The notes beneath the pieces were generated by a model. That model did not search any database. It was not told the origin of the DNA and saw only the letters and a list, made by a program, of their open reading frames with translations. Shown in pieces: positions 51,970 through 60,129 of a DNA stretch of 64,000 bases (the first letter of the stretch is position 1; every line of letters begins with the position of its first letter). The translations under genes were made by a program, and so were the position numbers. Source of the DNA: Halosimplex halobium (GTDB lineage: Archaea > Halobacteriota > Halobacteria > Halobacteriales > Haloarculaceae). The stretch spans positions 1 to 64,000 of the forward strand of contig NZ_JBLKNX010000007.1 of assembly GCF_051414055.1 (NCBI RefSeq), read 5' to 3'.

Positions 51970-52242
51970 TCAGCTGTATTCGAGCGCGACGACGCGGCCG
52001 TCGCCGTAGCGGACCAGCAGTTCGTCGCCGGGCGCGGCGGTGAGGTTCGCTGGCGTCACCCCGGTCCAGACGGGTACGTCCCGCTCGTAGACCGCGCGCT
52101 CGGCGCCTGTCGCCGGGTCGAGGACCGCGACGGTCCCGCCGTTGGTCACGGCGACGAGTTCCCGCGAGCCGTCGCCGTCGTGGCGGCTCACCGGGTCGCG
52201 ACCCGCCGGTACGGCGACGGCGGGGCGGCCCGCCGCGGTCAC
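51970..52242 (-). pseudogene. C-terminal fragment of a beta-propeller (PQQ-like) protein
   Basis: A 90-codon frame with strand repeats typical of PQQ/BamB-like propellers (ELVAVTNGGTVAVLDPATGAERAVYERDVPVWTGVTPANLTAAPGDELLVRYGDGRVVALEYS). It opens only with a GTG at 52242, has no signal peptide or preceding propeller blades, and is far shorter than the family. It is best read as the 3' end of a gene whose 5' part is lost. It faces away from a second truncated gene end at 52216-52317. Confidence 0.5.
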
Positions 52243-52317
52243 GCCCCGTTCGTCCTCGTCATGGTCGGGTACACGGTGCTGTCGCTGTGGATCGTCTCCC
52301 GGCCGCTGGCGGGATAG
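52216..52317 (+). pseudogene. C-terminal fragment of a membrane protein
   Basis: The plus strand reads GGAARRGHAPFVLVMVGYTVLSLWIVSRPLAG then stop (TAG 52315-52317), a plausible last transmembrane helix with a stop but no gene body. It overlaps the start of the propeller fragment on the other strand. Both fragments keep only their 3' ends, as if a deletion removed the two 5' halves of a divergent pair. Weak evidence because it is short. Confidence 0.3.
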
Positions 52318-52340
52318 CCGTCCGGAAGCGACCGACTTAG

Positions 52341-52703
52341 GTGCGCGCGGCGACTATCGGAGGTGTGACACCGCTGCGCCCGGTCGCCCACGCCGCGTCG
52401 TCGCCGGACCCGCTCGTGATCGGGGTCCACCTGCTCGCCGGCGTCGGCTCCGGGCTCCTGCTCGCGCTGGCGGTCGCCGCGCTCGGCCAGCGGGGCTCGC
52501 GGTCGTACCTGCTGGTCGTGCTCGCGCTGGCCGCCCTGCTCGCCCGCACGCTCGTCTCCGCGCTCGCGATGTTCGGGCCGCTGGACGCCGGAATGCACCA
52601 CTTCGCCGAGCACGCCCTCGACGCGACGGTCGCGACCTTCCTGCTCGGCGCCATCTACTACGCGCGCTCGGCCGCCCCGGACGCGCCGGAGGACCCCTCG
52701 TGA
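52341..52703 (+). CDS. Four-helix membrane protein coupled to a winged-helix regulator
   Basis: A 120-residue protein with three to four hydrophobic segments (about 25-48, 54-75, 90-110). No catalytic motif. The start is uncertain between GTG 52341 and GTG 52365; GGAGG sits just before the second. The gene overlaps the downstream regulator by four bases (GTGA at 52700-52703), suggesting a membrane sensor-regulator pair. No named family recognised with confidence. Confidence 0.68.
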   Translation: MRAATIGGVTPLRPVAHAASSPDPLVIGVHLLAGVGSGLLLALAVAALGQRGSRSYLLVVLALAALLARTLVSALAMFGPLDAGMHHFAEHALDATVATFLLGAIYYARSAAPDAPEDPS

Positions 52704-53212
52704 CCGACAGCGATACCCGCTCCCGCGTGGCCGCCCACGTCGCCGACAACCCGGGCGTGTACTTCAGCGAACTCGTCCGCCAGCTCGACCTCGCGCCGGG
52801 GCAGGTCCAGTACCACCTGCGGAAGCTCGACGACCGCGTCGTGGCCGCGGACCTGTACGGCCGCACCCACTACTACCCGCCCGACTGCGGCGCCTTCGAG
52901 CGGCGCGCGCTGGCGGTCCTCCGCCGCGAGACCGCCGCCGACATCGTGGTCTTCCTCCTCCGGAACGGCCCGACGCCCGCCGCCGAGACGGCCGAGGGCG
53001 TCGGGGTCGCCCGGAGCACGCTGGAGTGGCACCTCGACCGGCTGACCGACCTCGACCTCGTCGCCAAGCGCCGCGACGAGCGCGGCCGCGTGACGCTCGT
53101 GCTCGAGAAACCAGAGGAGACCGCCGAACTGCTCCGGACGGTCGAGCCGTCGCTGCCCGAGCGGCTCGTCGACCGGTTCACGCGGCTGGTCGACCGGTTG
53201 CTCGCCGAGTAG
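52700..53212 (+). CDS. Tandem winged-helix transcription regulator
   Basis: A 170-residue protein with two winged-helix units: SRVAAHVADNPGVYFSELVRQLDLAPGQVQYHLRKLDDRVV (about 8-48) and DIVVFLLRNGPTPAAETAEGVGVARSTLEWHLDRLTDLDLVAKRR (about 92-136), then a helical tail. Haloarchaeal members of this type often regulate from a position beside a small membrane protein. It starts with GTG inside the stop of the previous gene. The following exported protein genes could be targets but this is not shown. Confidence 0.87.
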   Translation: MTDSDTRSRVAAHVADNPGVYFSELVRQLDLAPGQVQYHLRKLDDRVVAADLYGRTHYYPPDCGAFERRALAVLRRETAADIVVFLLRNGPTPAAETAEGVGVARSTLEWHLDRLTDLDLVAKRRDERGRVTLVLEKPEETAELLRTVEPSLPERLVDRFTRLVDRLLAE

Positions 53213-53319
53213 GTCGCCGGCGCGGTCGCCGCGCCGGTCGGACCCGGGAACGTCGGCCCCGACCGCTTTCGACTGGCCGACCAGAACCCCCTTGTCGGAC
53301 CAGTCGCTAGGAGTCGCCG

Positions 53320-54630
53320 ATGCCACAGAGTCGCCAGCGCGGGGTCTCGCGCCGGGAGTTCGTCAAGGCCGCCGTCGCCATCGGCGGGGCCGCGGCGCTG
53401 TCGGCCTGCCTGGGCCGGGAGAGCCCCGACCTCCCGCAGGGGCCCGACGACCTCTCGGGGCTGCCCCGCCGCCAGCACGCCTGGAACGACGCCCTCCGCA
53501 CCGACGAGCACGGCAACCACGTCCCGCCGAAACACCACCTCCTGCTCTACCTTGACTACGCCGGCGACGGGACGCCCACGGACACCGACCGCGAGACCGT
53601 CGAGACCGCGCTCCGGTCGCTCGAACGCGCCTACCCTCGCAGTACCGAGGAGGGCGATATCGGCCTCCTGTTCACGGTCGGCTACGCCCCCGCCTACTTC
53701 GACCGCTTCGAGGGGAGCCTCCCGGAGAGCGTCGACCTGCCGGCTCCGGAGCCGCTCGCGCCGTTCGAGAACCCAGTGGCCGACGAACCCGACGCCGTGG
53801 TCCACCTCGCCAGCGACTACGGCTCGGCCCTGCTGGCCGCCGAGGAGGGGCTGCTGGGCGAGCGCGACGAGGTGAACGGCTACGGGATGGACGCCACCTT
53901 CGACGGCGTCTTCGAGCGCGCCAGCCTCGCCGAGGGCGGCCGTGCGCGCCGGACCGGCTTCATCGGCGAGGGCCTCCCCGCCGAGAACCAGGACGTGGCG
54001 GGGATCCCCGATTCGGAGCCGGTCCCCGACGACGCGCCGCTGTACATGGGGTTCAAATCCGGCTTCGAGAAGACCCAGGCGACCGAGGACCGGGTGACCA
54101 TCGGCGAGGGGCCGTTCGCCGGCGGGACCACCCAGCACGTCTCCTCGATGGACCTCAACCTCACCCAGTGGTACGAGCAGGACAGCCGCGAGCACCGCGA
54201 GGCGTCGATGTTCTGCCCGGCCCACGCCGAGAACGACGTGATCGAGGGGACCGGCGAGAACCTCGGCAATTCGAGCGGCGTCGGCGGCTGCGCAGAGACG
54301 GTCGAAGAAGACGCCCGCGACGGCGTCGTCGGCCACGCCCAGAAGAACGCCCGCGCCCGCGAGGACGGCCGCCCGGTCATGCTCCGGCGGGACTTCGACT
54401 CGACCGACGGCGACCGCGCGGGCCTGCACTTCCTCGCGCTGCAGGAGTCGATATCGGACTTCGTGAAGACTCGCGAGGCGATGAACGGCACCGACGCCGC
54501 CGCCGAGGGCGCGGTCGGCCAGCGCGCCAACAACGGCATCCTCCAGTACATCAACGTCCGCCGGCGGGGCAACTACCTCCTCCCGCCCCGCGAGTCGCGG
54601 GCGCTCCCGGCGCCGAACCCCGGGGAGTGA
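53320..54630 (+). CDS. Tat-exported Dyp-type peroxidase-like protein
   Basis: A 436-residue protein with a Tat motif and lipobox-like end (VSRREFVKAAVAIGGAAALSAC, Cys30). The body has the Dyp-like repeated ferredoxin fold pattern: HLLLYLDYAGDG, LLFTVGYAPAYFDRF, DAVVHLASDYGSALL, then GFKSGF where classical Dyp enzymes have GFxDG, so the distal catalytic Asp appears to be replaced by Ser. Later segments are QHVSSMDLNLTQWYEQDSREHREASMFCPAHA and RRDFDSTDGDRAGLHFLALQESISDF. It is followed by a P19-like lipoprotein gene, suggesting work on iron or heme outside the membrane. Confidence 0.75.
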   Translation: MPQSRQRGVSRREFVKAAVAIGGAAALSACLGRESPDLPQGPDDLSGLPRRQHAWNDALRTDEHGNHVPPKHHLLLYLDYAGDGTPTDTDRETVETALRSLERAYPRSTEEGDIGLLFTVGYAPAYFDRFEGSLPESVDLPAPEPLAPFENPVADEPDAVVHLASDYGSALLAAEEGLLGERDEVNGYGMDATFDGVFERASLAEGGRARRTGFIGEGLPAENQDVAGIPDSEPVPDDAPLYMGFKSGFEKTQATEDRVTIGEGPFAGGTTQHVSSMDLNLTQWYEQDSREHREASMFCPAHAENDVIEGTGENLGNSSGVGGCAETVEEDARDGVVGHAQKNARAREDGRPVMLRRDFDSTDGDRAGLHFLALQESISDFVKTREAMNGTDAAAEGAVGQRANNGILQYINVRRRGNYLLPPRESRALPAPNPGE

Positions 54631-54742
54631 CGGGCGCGGTCGGACCGGTCGTCGGAAGCGTCCGCCGACTCCCGGAATGGGACCGCCGGCTTTCGAGAGC
54701 CCAACCAGAAGCCGCTTTTGGGTACGGCGATTAGGCCCGGGT

Positions 54743-55846
54743 ATGCACAGACGACGCTTTCTCGCCGCGGGCGCCGCCGCGGCGTCGGTGGGGCTCGCGG
54801 GGTGTCGGTCGCTCTTCCAGACGCGGTCGGCGCGGTCGCCCCCGCTGGTCGAGGACCGCCCCGACGCCGTCTACGTCCCCAGCCACGCCGAGGGGATGGC
54901 GATGGTCGGCGTGGCGTCGGCGGGCGACTTCCGGGTCGCGCTGACCTACAGCTACCCCCACCGCTTCTGGCTCGTCAGCGGCGACAGCACCGAGAAAGTC
55001 GAGATCGAGGGGTCGGACTCGCTGCACCTCATGACGACCGTCTGGGACCCCGAGACGATGACCGTCCTGCCCCACGGGTCGGTCACGGCGACGATCACTC
55101 GCGACGGCGAGCGGCTCACCAGCGGCAAGTCGCTGTGGCCGATGCTCTCCCAGAACATGGGCGTCCACGCCGGCGACAACCTCGAACTCGACGGCGACGG
55201 TACCTACGAGGTCGAGGTGACGGTCCCGCCGCTCCCCACCCGTCGGGCCGGCCCGCTCGCCGGTCGCTTCGGCGAGCTGGGCACCGCCTCGTTCACGCTG
55301 GAGTTCTCGCAGTCCGCGCTGGAGGAGATCTCCTACGAGCGGCTCCCCGACCGGCAAGGGGAACGGGACGCGCTCGACCCGATGTCGATGGATATGATGC
55401 CCGTCTCGTCGACGCCCGCGCCCGGTGACCTCCCGGGGACCGTCGTCGGCGAGGGGGCCAGTGGTGACGCCCGGTTCGTCGTCTCGCGGCTGGCGTCGCC
55501 GCCCGAGGGGGTCTCCGCGGGGGACTCGACGGCGACACCGGGCGGCGACGCCGACGGCGACCGTCCGTATCTCGCCGTCTCGATGCGGACGCCGTACAAC
55601 GGCTACCCGGTCCCGCAGGCGTCGCTGTCGGCGACGGTCTCCGGCGGCGGGACGACCCGCTACGACGGCTCGCTCACCCCGACAGTCCACCCCGACCTGG
55701 GGTACCACTACGGCGCCGTCGCCGACGTGCAGTCGGGCGACGACCTGACGATCGCGGTCGACGGGGTCCCGCAGATCGCCCGCCACGAGGGCTACGAGAC
55801 GGCGTTCATGGCCTTCGACGAGCTGTCGATGACCGTGGGAGAGTAG
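54743..55846 (+). CDS. P19/Tp34-like periplasmic-type metal-binding lipoprotein
   Basis: A 367-residue protein. MHRRRFLAAGAAAASVGLAGC has Tat Arg residues and a lipobox with Cys21. The first domain (about 50-200) resembles P19/Tp34 iron transport proteins: WPMLSQNMGVHAGDNLELDGDGTYEVEVTVPPL corresponds to their Met/His-containing site, and MDMMPV near residue 218 could add ligands. A second beta domain (about 250-365) contains HPDLGYHYGAVADVQSGDDLTIAVDGVPQIARHEGYETAF. It lies 112 bases after the Dyp-like gene, same strand. Confidence 0.78.
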   Translation: MHRRRFLAAGAAAASVGLAGCRSLFQTRSARSPPLVEDRPDAVYVPSHAEGMAMVGVASAGDFRVALTYSYPHRFWLVSGDSTEKVEIEGSDSLHLMTTVWDPETMTVLPHGSVTATITRDGERLTSGKSLWPMLSQNMGVHAGDNLELDGDGTYEVEVTVPPLPTRRAGPLAGRFGELGTASFTLEFSQSALEEISYERLPDRQGERDALDPMSMDMMPVSSTPAPGDLPGTVVGEGASGDARFVVSRLASPPEGVSAGDSTATPGGDADGDRPYLAVSMRTPYNGYPVPQASLSATVSGGGTTRYDGSLTPTVHPDLGYHYGAVADVQSGDDLTIAVDGVPQIARHEGYETAFMAFDELSMTVGE

Positions 55847-55896
55847 GCCCGGGGAGCGGCAACGGGTCGATACTCGGCCATTCGCGGGCGGGTCGC

Positions 55897-57396
55897 CTAC
55901 TCCCGTCCGGGCAGCGAGATACCGCGCGCCGCGAGCAGGTGGTCGACGCCGCCGACGAGGACGAACACGACGCCGAGCGCCGTCGCGGCGAGGTGGAGTT
56001 CGCCGAACCAGATGGGGACCCAGGCGAAGGTGCCCTGCATGCCCGCGACCGCCTCGGAGAGCAGCGGGATGTCGTCGTCGGGCGCGGTCAGCGCGCCGGA
56101 GCCGTTCGCGGCGGTCATCCGCGGCAGGGGCGTCTTCGTCTGCGTCGCGTCCGCGGGCGTCGCGGTCCCGTTCGCGTCGGTCGCCGTCGACGCGCCGTCG
56201 TAGCTGCCGGCGTACTCGCCGTAGGGGAGCCGGTCGGCCTCGTAGACGATGCCGGGGCCCGTCCGCGCGGCGGCGCCGACGGAGACGTTCCAGACCGCCT
56301 CGCCCTGCGGGTTGACCTCGACGACGCGCCGGTTGCGCGAGTCGGCGATCAGGGTGTTGCCGTTGGGCAGCCGGTCCGCGTCCCGGGGCCACGTGAGCTC
56401 GATGCCACCCGCGCGGTCGACCGCCCAGACGGGCTCCCAGTCGCCGTCGTCGGTCCGGTGGAGCTCGACCACGCGGTCGTTCTCGCTGTCGGCGACCAGC
56501 ACCGCGCCGTCGCCGAGCCACTGCGGGTTGTGCTGCTCTTTGATCACGCTCGGGTCGCCACAGCGCACGTCCCCGTCGCCGTCGGCGTCGTAGAGCCGGC
56601 CGTCCGTGAGACAGTTGGCGTCGCTCGACCCGTCGTCCTCGTTGATGACCTCGACGACGCCCTCGCCGCGCTCGACGATCAGGATCTGGTTGGCGTTGCG
56701 CACCGAGACGAGGAAGCGGCCGTCGCCGATGGTGTCCACGTCGTTGATGTGCAGCCAGTCGCGGCTCGTCGGGTCCTCGGGCGCCTCGTAGAGTTCGCTG
56801 GCGCGCCACTCCCAGACCTCGGTGTCGTTCTCGACCACGACGACCCGTTCGGCGTCCATGTCGACGTAGACGATGCCGTCGTCGGTGGCGTCGGCGGCGT
56901 GGACCTCGCTGTTGGTGATCGACCCGACGGGGAAGCTGTACTCCGAGCGGATGTCCCCGCTGCCGGGTTCGAGGATCCGGTAGCCCGTCCGGGCGCAGGG
57001 CGGGGAGAGCTCGCCGCAGTCCTCGGAGCTCTCGTTGGCGAAGGCGGCGAGGACGCGCCCGTCGTCGAGCCTGCTCACCTCGAAGTAGCCGTCGGCTTTG
57101 GTGTTGCGCCAGACCACCTCCCGGCCGTCGAAGGCGATGACGCTGCCGTGAGTCACCCACCCGCCCTGGTTGCCCACGAGCGTCTGGGGCTCGTCGGCGG
57201 CGGGCGTCTCCGAGGGGGTGGCCGTCCCGCCGGGGTCGGACGGCGCGTCGGTGCCGTTCGGGAAGGCCGTCGGGGTCGTCGACTCGTCGACGCCGCCGGT
57301 CGACCCGGAGGGGGCGGTCGCGGCGCCGACGACCATCGTCGCGAGGAAGAGGCCGACGCCGAGCAGGGCCAGGGCGCTGCCGCGCGATACGTCCAT
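55897..57396 (-). CDS. Membrane-anchored arylsulfotransferase-like beta-propeller protein
   Basis: A 499-residue protein. It has an N-terminal helix (about 6-27), a Thr/Pro spacer, then a propeller with NHL/ASST-like blades: GGWVTHGSVIAFDGREVVWRNTKADGYFEVSRLDDGRVLAAF, HINDVDTIGDGRFLVSVRNANQILIVE, KEQHNPQWLGDGAVLVADSENDRVVELHR and WPRDADRLPNGNTLIADSRNRRVVEVN. Conserved His/Arg positions fit ASST-type enzymes, which move sulfate between phenols. A C-terminal helix (about 465-488) gives a second anchor. The stop at 55897 is convergent with the P19-like gene. Confidence 0.82.
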   Translation of the reverse strand: MDVSRGSALALLGVGLFLATMVVGAATAPSGSTGGVDESTTPTAFPNGTDAPSDPGGTATPSETPAADEPQTLVGNQGGWVTHGSVIAFDGREVVWRNTKADGYFEVSRLDDGRVLAAFANESSEDCGELSPPCARTGYRILEPGSGDIRSEYSFPVGSITNSEVHAADATDDGIVYVDMDAERVVVVENDTEVWEWRASELYEAPEDPTSRDWLHINDVDTIGDGRFLVSVRNANQILIVERGEGVVEVINEDDGSSDANCLTDGRLYDADGDGDVRCGDPSVIKEQHNPQWLGDGAVLVADSENDRVVELHRTDDGDWEPVWAVDRAGGIELTWPRDADRLPNGNTLIADSRNRRVVEVNPQGEAVWNVSVGAAARTGPGIVYEADRLPYGEYAGSYDGASTATDANGTATPADATQTKTPLPRMTAANGSGALTAPDDDIPLLSEAVAGMQGTFAWVPIWFGELHLAATALGVVFVLVGGVDHLLAARGISLPGRE

Positions 57397-57504
57397 CGTG
57401 GCACGTTCCTCCGCCGCGTTCGCGAATAAGCCTTCGGGTCCGTGACGGGTCGACGTGGCACGGTCCCGCCGCGGCCCGCCGTGCTCCGGCCGGTTTCGCC
57501 CCGC

Positions 57505-57810
57505 TCACTCCTCGCGCTCGTAGGGCCAGTTGGGGTCCCGGGGCTCGTCGGCCGTTGGCTCGCGCGTACTGGGCGCGGCGCCCTCGACGCAGGCGCCGAA
57601 TTCGCGGACGTTGGAGCGGGCCTCGGCGAGGCTGACGTGGTTGGTGTCGCTGACGAACTCGGGGTCGGAAAACTGGATGGGGTCGTCGAGCCAGTCGCAG
57701 ACCGGACAGCGCTCGTAGGAACCCGGTCGTCCGGGCGAGAGCGTCCGGTAGCCACAGCAGGGGCAGTAGCCCTTCTCCCGCGCCGCGGGGTTGCCGGGCG
57801 GGTCGGCCAT
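57505..57810 (-). CDS. CPCC-type cysteine-rich small protein
   Basis: A 101-residue protein. The N-terminus GYCPCCGYRTLSPGRPGSYERCPVCDWLDDPIQFSDPEFVSDTNHVSLAEARSNVREFGAC matches the Cys-rich CPCC domain with two CxxC knuckles likely to bind zinc. Its function is unknown; family members are found in bacteria and haloarchaea. ATG 57810 is chosen directly before the domain. Confidence 0.87.
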   Translation of the reverse strand: MADPPGNPAAREKGYCPCCGYRTLSPGRPGSYERCPVCDWLDDPIQFSDPEFVSDTNHVSLAEARSNVREFGACVEGAAPSTREPTADEPRDPNWPYEREE

Positions 57811-57867
57811 GGCCGGGCTTGGGACCGTCCGGAGAAATGCGTGGCGACGGCCCTCTCCCTCTCCGGG

Positions 57868-57960
57868 GGTGGGCTCGGGCGGGAGCCCTCGCACCCTATC
57901 CGGTCGGGCGGGGCTCTCCTACCCTGTCGGGTCGGGCGGGGCCCTCGTTCCTATCGGGTC
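57868..57960. repeat. Degenerate direct repeats downstream of the TSP3 gene
   Basis: Three imperfect units of about 28-34 bases built around CCTATCCGGTCGGGCGGGGC (near 57895, 57924 and 57950), with the last running into the stop codon region of the TSP3-metalloprotease gene. It resembles no element elsewhere in the window. Confidence 0.6.
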
Positions 57961-59702
57961 GGGTCGGATCCCTTCAGCAGGCCATCCCGTTCGAGTTCGG
58001 CGGCGACGGACTCGGAGAGGAACTGCGCCGAGGCGGGGTCGTCGTAGCTGAGATACCCGTCGCAGGTGTGGTAGGCGCCGCTGCGGCCGTCGTACTCGCC
58101 GGGACAGCGGCTGGCCTCGTCGAGGCGGCCGGCGACGTTGTGCAGCAGTTCGTGGACGGCGATGAACGTCCGGTAGCTGGTCCCGTCGAACTCCGTGTGG
58201 TACCGCGTGGCGACGGCGGCGAACGTGCCCGGCGCGGGGGCGCGGCCGGCCCACTCGGCGTCGACCTCGACGACGGTGACGAGGTGGTAGACGCCGCTGC
58301 GGTTGCCCATGAACGACTCGCTGTCGTAGTGGCGCTTGAGCGCCGCGTAGTCGCGGTCGTCGTCGACAGTGATGGAACGGTCGAGCGACCCCTGGTCGAC
58401 GTGGACGGCGACCCCCGACTCGCCGTCGGGGTTCGAGACGGGCATCTCGGCCCACGCCTCGCGGAGGTCGGCGAGTTCGCCCGCGTCGAACGCCTCGGCG
58501 TTCTCGCTGACGTTGATCTGGACGTAGAGGTCCTTGTGCAGCGGGTCGGCGCCGGGCAGGCGGGCGCCGCCGTCGGTGACGCCCGCGACCTCCGCCCCGT
58601 CGGCGAGGCCGTCGCCGTCCGTGTCGGCGAGCGTGAGGTTCGTCCCGACCTCGACTTCCCGGCCGTCGACCAGGCCGTCGCCGTCCGTGTCCGCGACCAG
58701 CGGGTCGCCGCCGAGTTCGACCTCTCGGCCGTCCGCCAGGCCGTCGCCGTCCGTGTCGGGGTCCGTGGCGTTCGTCCCGCGGTCGAGTTCGGTCCCGTCG
58801 GCGAGGCCGTCGCCGTCCGTGTCCGGGTTCGTGGCGTTCGTCCCGAGTTCGACCTCCCGGCCGTCGGCGAGGCCGTCGCCGTCCGTGTCGGGGTCCGTGG
58901 CGTTCGTCCCGAGTTCGACCTCCCGGCCGTCGGCGAGGCCGTCGTCGTCGGTGTCGGGGTCCGTGGCGTTCGTCCCGCGGTCGCGCTCGCGGCCGTCTTC
59001 GAGCCCGTCCCTGTCGGTGTCGGCGACCAGCGGGTCGGTCGCCCCCGCGACCTCCGCGCCGTCTTCGAGGCCGTCGCCGTCCGTGTCCGCGAGGGTGGCG
59101 TTCGTTCCGAGGTCGCGCTCGCGGTCGTCAGTGAGTCCATCGTCGTCCGTGTCCGCGCGGGTCGGATCCGTCCCGAGTTCGACCTCCTGGCCGTCTTCGA
59201 GGCCGTCGCCGTCGGAATCTGCCAGGGTCGCGTTCGCGCCCAGTTCGGCCTCCCGACCGTCCGCCAGCCCGTCGTCGTCGGTATCGGCGACCGTCGGGTC
59301 GGTGCCGAGGTCGAGTTCCGCGCCGTCCGCGAGTCCGTCGTCGTCGGTGTCCGCGGTCAGTGGGTCGGTTCCGAGGTCGAGTTCCGCCCCGTCGGCGAGG
59401 CCGTCGCCGTCCGAGTCGGCGACCGTCGGGTCGGTTCCGAGGTCGACCTCCCGGCCGTCCGCGAGTCCGTCGTCGTCGGTGTCCACGAGGGTGGCGTTCG
59501 TCCCGAGGTCGCGCTCGCGGCCGTCGGTGAGGCCGTCACCGTCGGTATCGCTCGGGGGCGTCGCCGTGGCCGGGCCGCTGGAGGGGGCGCCGACCGTGTC
59601 GTTCGTCGCGCTGTCGCCGACCGGCAGGCTGCCGGTGAGTGCCAGTGTCGCCGCCGCGCCGACGAGGAGGAGGGCTGCGAGGGCGACCGGGAACCGACGC
59701 AT
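57951..59702 (-). CDS. Secreted thrombospondin type 3 repeat protein with HELLH metalloprotease domain
   Basis: A 583-residue protein. A signal peptide (MRRFPVALAALLLVGAAATLALTG) and short spacer lead into 15 calcium-binding TSP3 repeats of about 22 residues, each with DxDxDGLxDGxE (about residues 50-385). The C-terminal domain starts near DPLHKDLYVQINV and contains TFIAVHELLHNVAGRLDEASRCPGEYDG (HELLH at 517-521), then SGAYHTCDGYLSYDD. HExxH implies a zinc protease; the third ligand may be a His or Asp after it. The protein is probably cell-surface or secreted. Start 59702 is chosen at the signal peptide. Repeat copy E is upstream. Confidence 0.85.
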   Translation of the reverse strand: MRRFPVALAALLLVGAAATLALTGSLPVGDSATNDTVGAPSSGPATATPPSDTDGDGLTDGRERDLGTNATLVDTDDDGLADGREVDLGTDPTVADSDGDGLADGAELDLGTDPLTADTDDDGLADGAELDLGTDPTVADTDDDGLADGREAELGANATLADSDGDGLEDGQEVELGTDPTRADTDDDGLTDDRERDLGTNATLADTDGDGLEDGAEVAGATDPLVADTDRDGLEDGRERDRGTNATDPDTDDDGLADGREVELGTNATDPDTDGDGLADGREVELGTNATNPDTDGDGLADGTELDRGTNATDPDTDGDGLADGREVELGGDPLVADTDGDGLVDGREVEVGTNLTLADTDGDGLADGAEVAGVTDGGARLPGADPLHKDLYVQINVSENAEAFDAGELADLREAWAEMPVSNPDGESGVAVHVDQGSLDRSITVDDDRDYAALKRHYDSESFMGNRSGVYHLVTVVEVDAEWAGRAPAPGTFAAVATRYHTEFDGTSYRTFIAVHELLHNVAGRLDEASRCPGEYDGRSGAYHTCDGYLSYDDPASAQFLSESVAAELERDGLLKGSDPTR

Positions 59703-59787
59703 CGTCCGAAGGTTCGGATCCGCGGGCAAATACCTGTCGGCGGCTCGGTGCGGTGGTCGATCCGGCGGTTCGGTCCGCGGAAACCCT

Positions 59788-60118
59788 TCAGCAGACCCGG
59801 CTCAGCCGACAGCGAGCGCTGAACGCCCTCGGCGCGAGCGCGCCTCGCCCTTTCAGTCCGCCAGGACAGCACAGCACCGCGACCCCACAGCACAGCAGGG
59901 GACCTCACACCTCCCCAACCTCTTGCGCTGTCTGCGGGCGACCCGAGCGTCGCCCGCATGGCCCGAGGGACCTCCGGTCCCTCGCTGCTCGCAGGCTGCG
60001 GTGCTCATCCACCGTCAGAGACAAGCTCTGACGAGCCTTCTCTCACGAGTTCGAGAAGACCTCGCGCAGTTCCGTCGCGCGCACGAAAGCGCGCGACAGC
60101 GCGCGCCAGTGGCGGGAG
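59788..60118 (-). repeat. Long modular intergenic repeat, copy E (shortened)
   Basis: Lies in the 427-base gap between the TSP3 gene start and the stop of the heme-copper-oxidase-like gene. It keeps one 57-base-unit remnant (GCGCTGAACGCCCTCGGC), the block GCGCGAGCGCGCCTCGCCC, the CA-rich tract and the terminal GCGCGCGACAGCGCGCGCC, but lacks the two-tier hairpin found in A-D. Extra hairpins (GGGCGACCCGAGCGTCGCCC near 59936-59955) occupy the middle. Minus orientation, like A, C and D. Confidence 0.78.
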
Positions 60119-60129
60119 TCCCACTCGTC

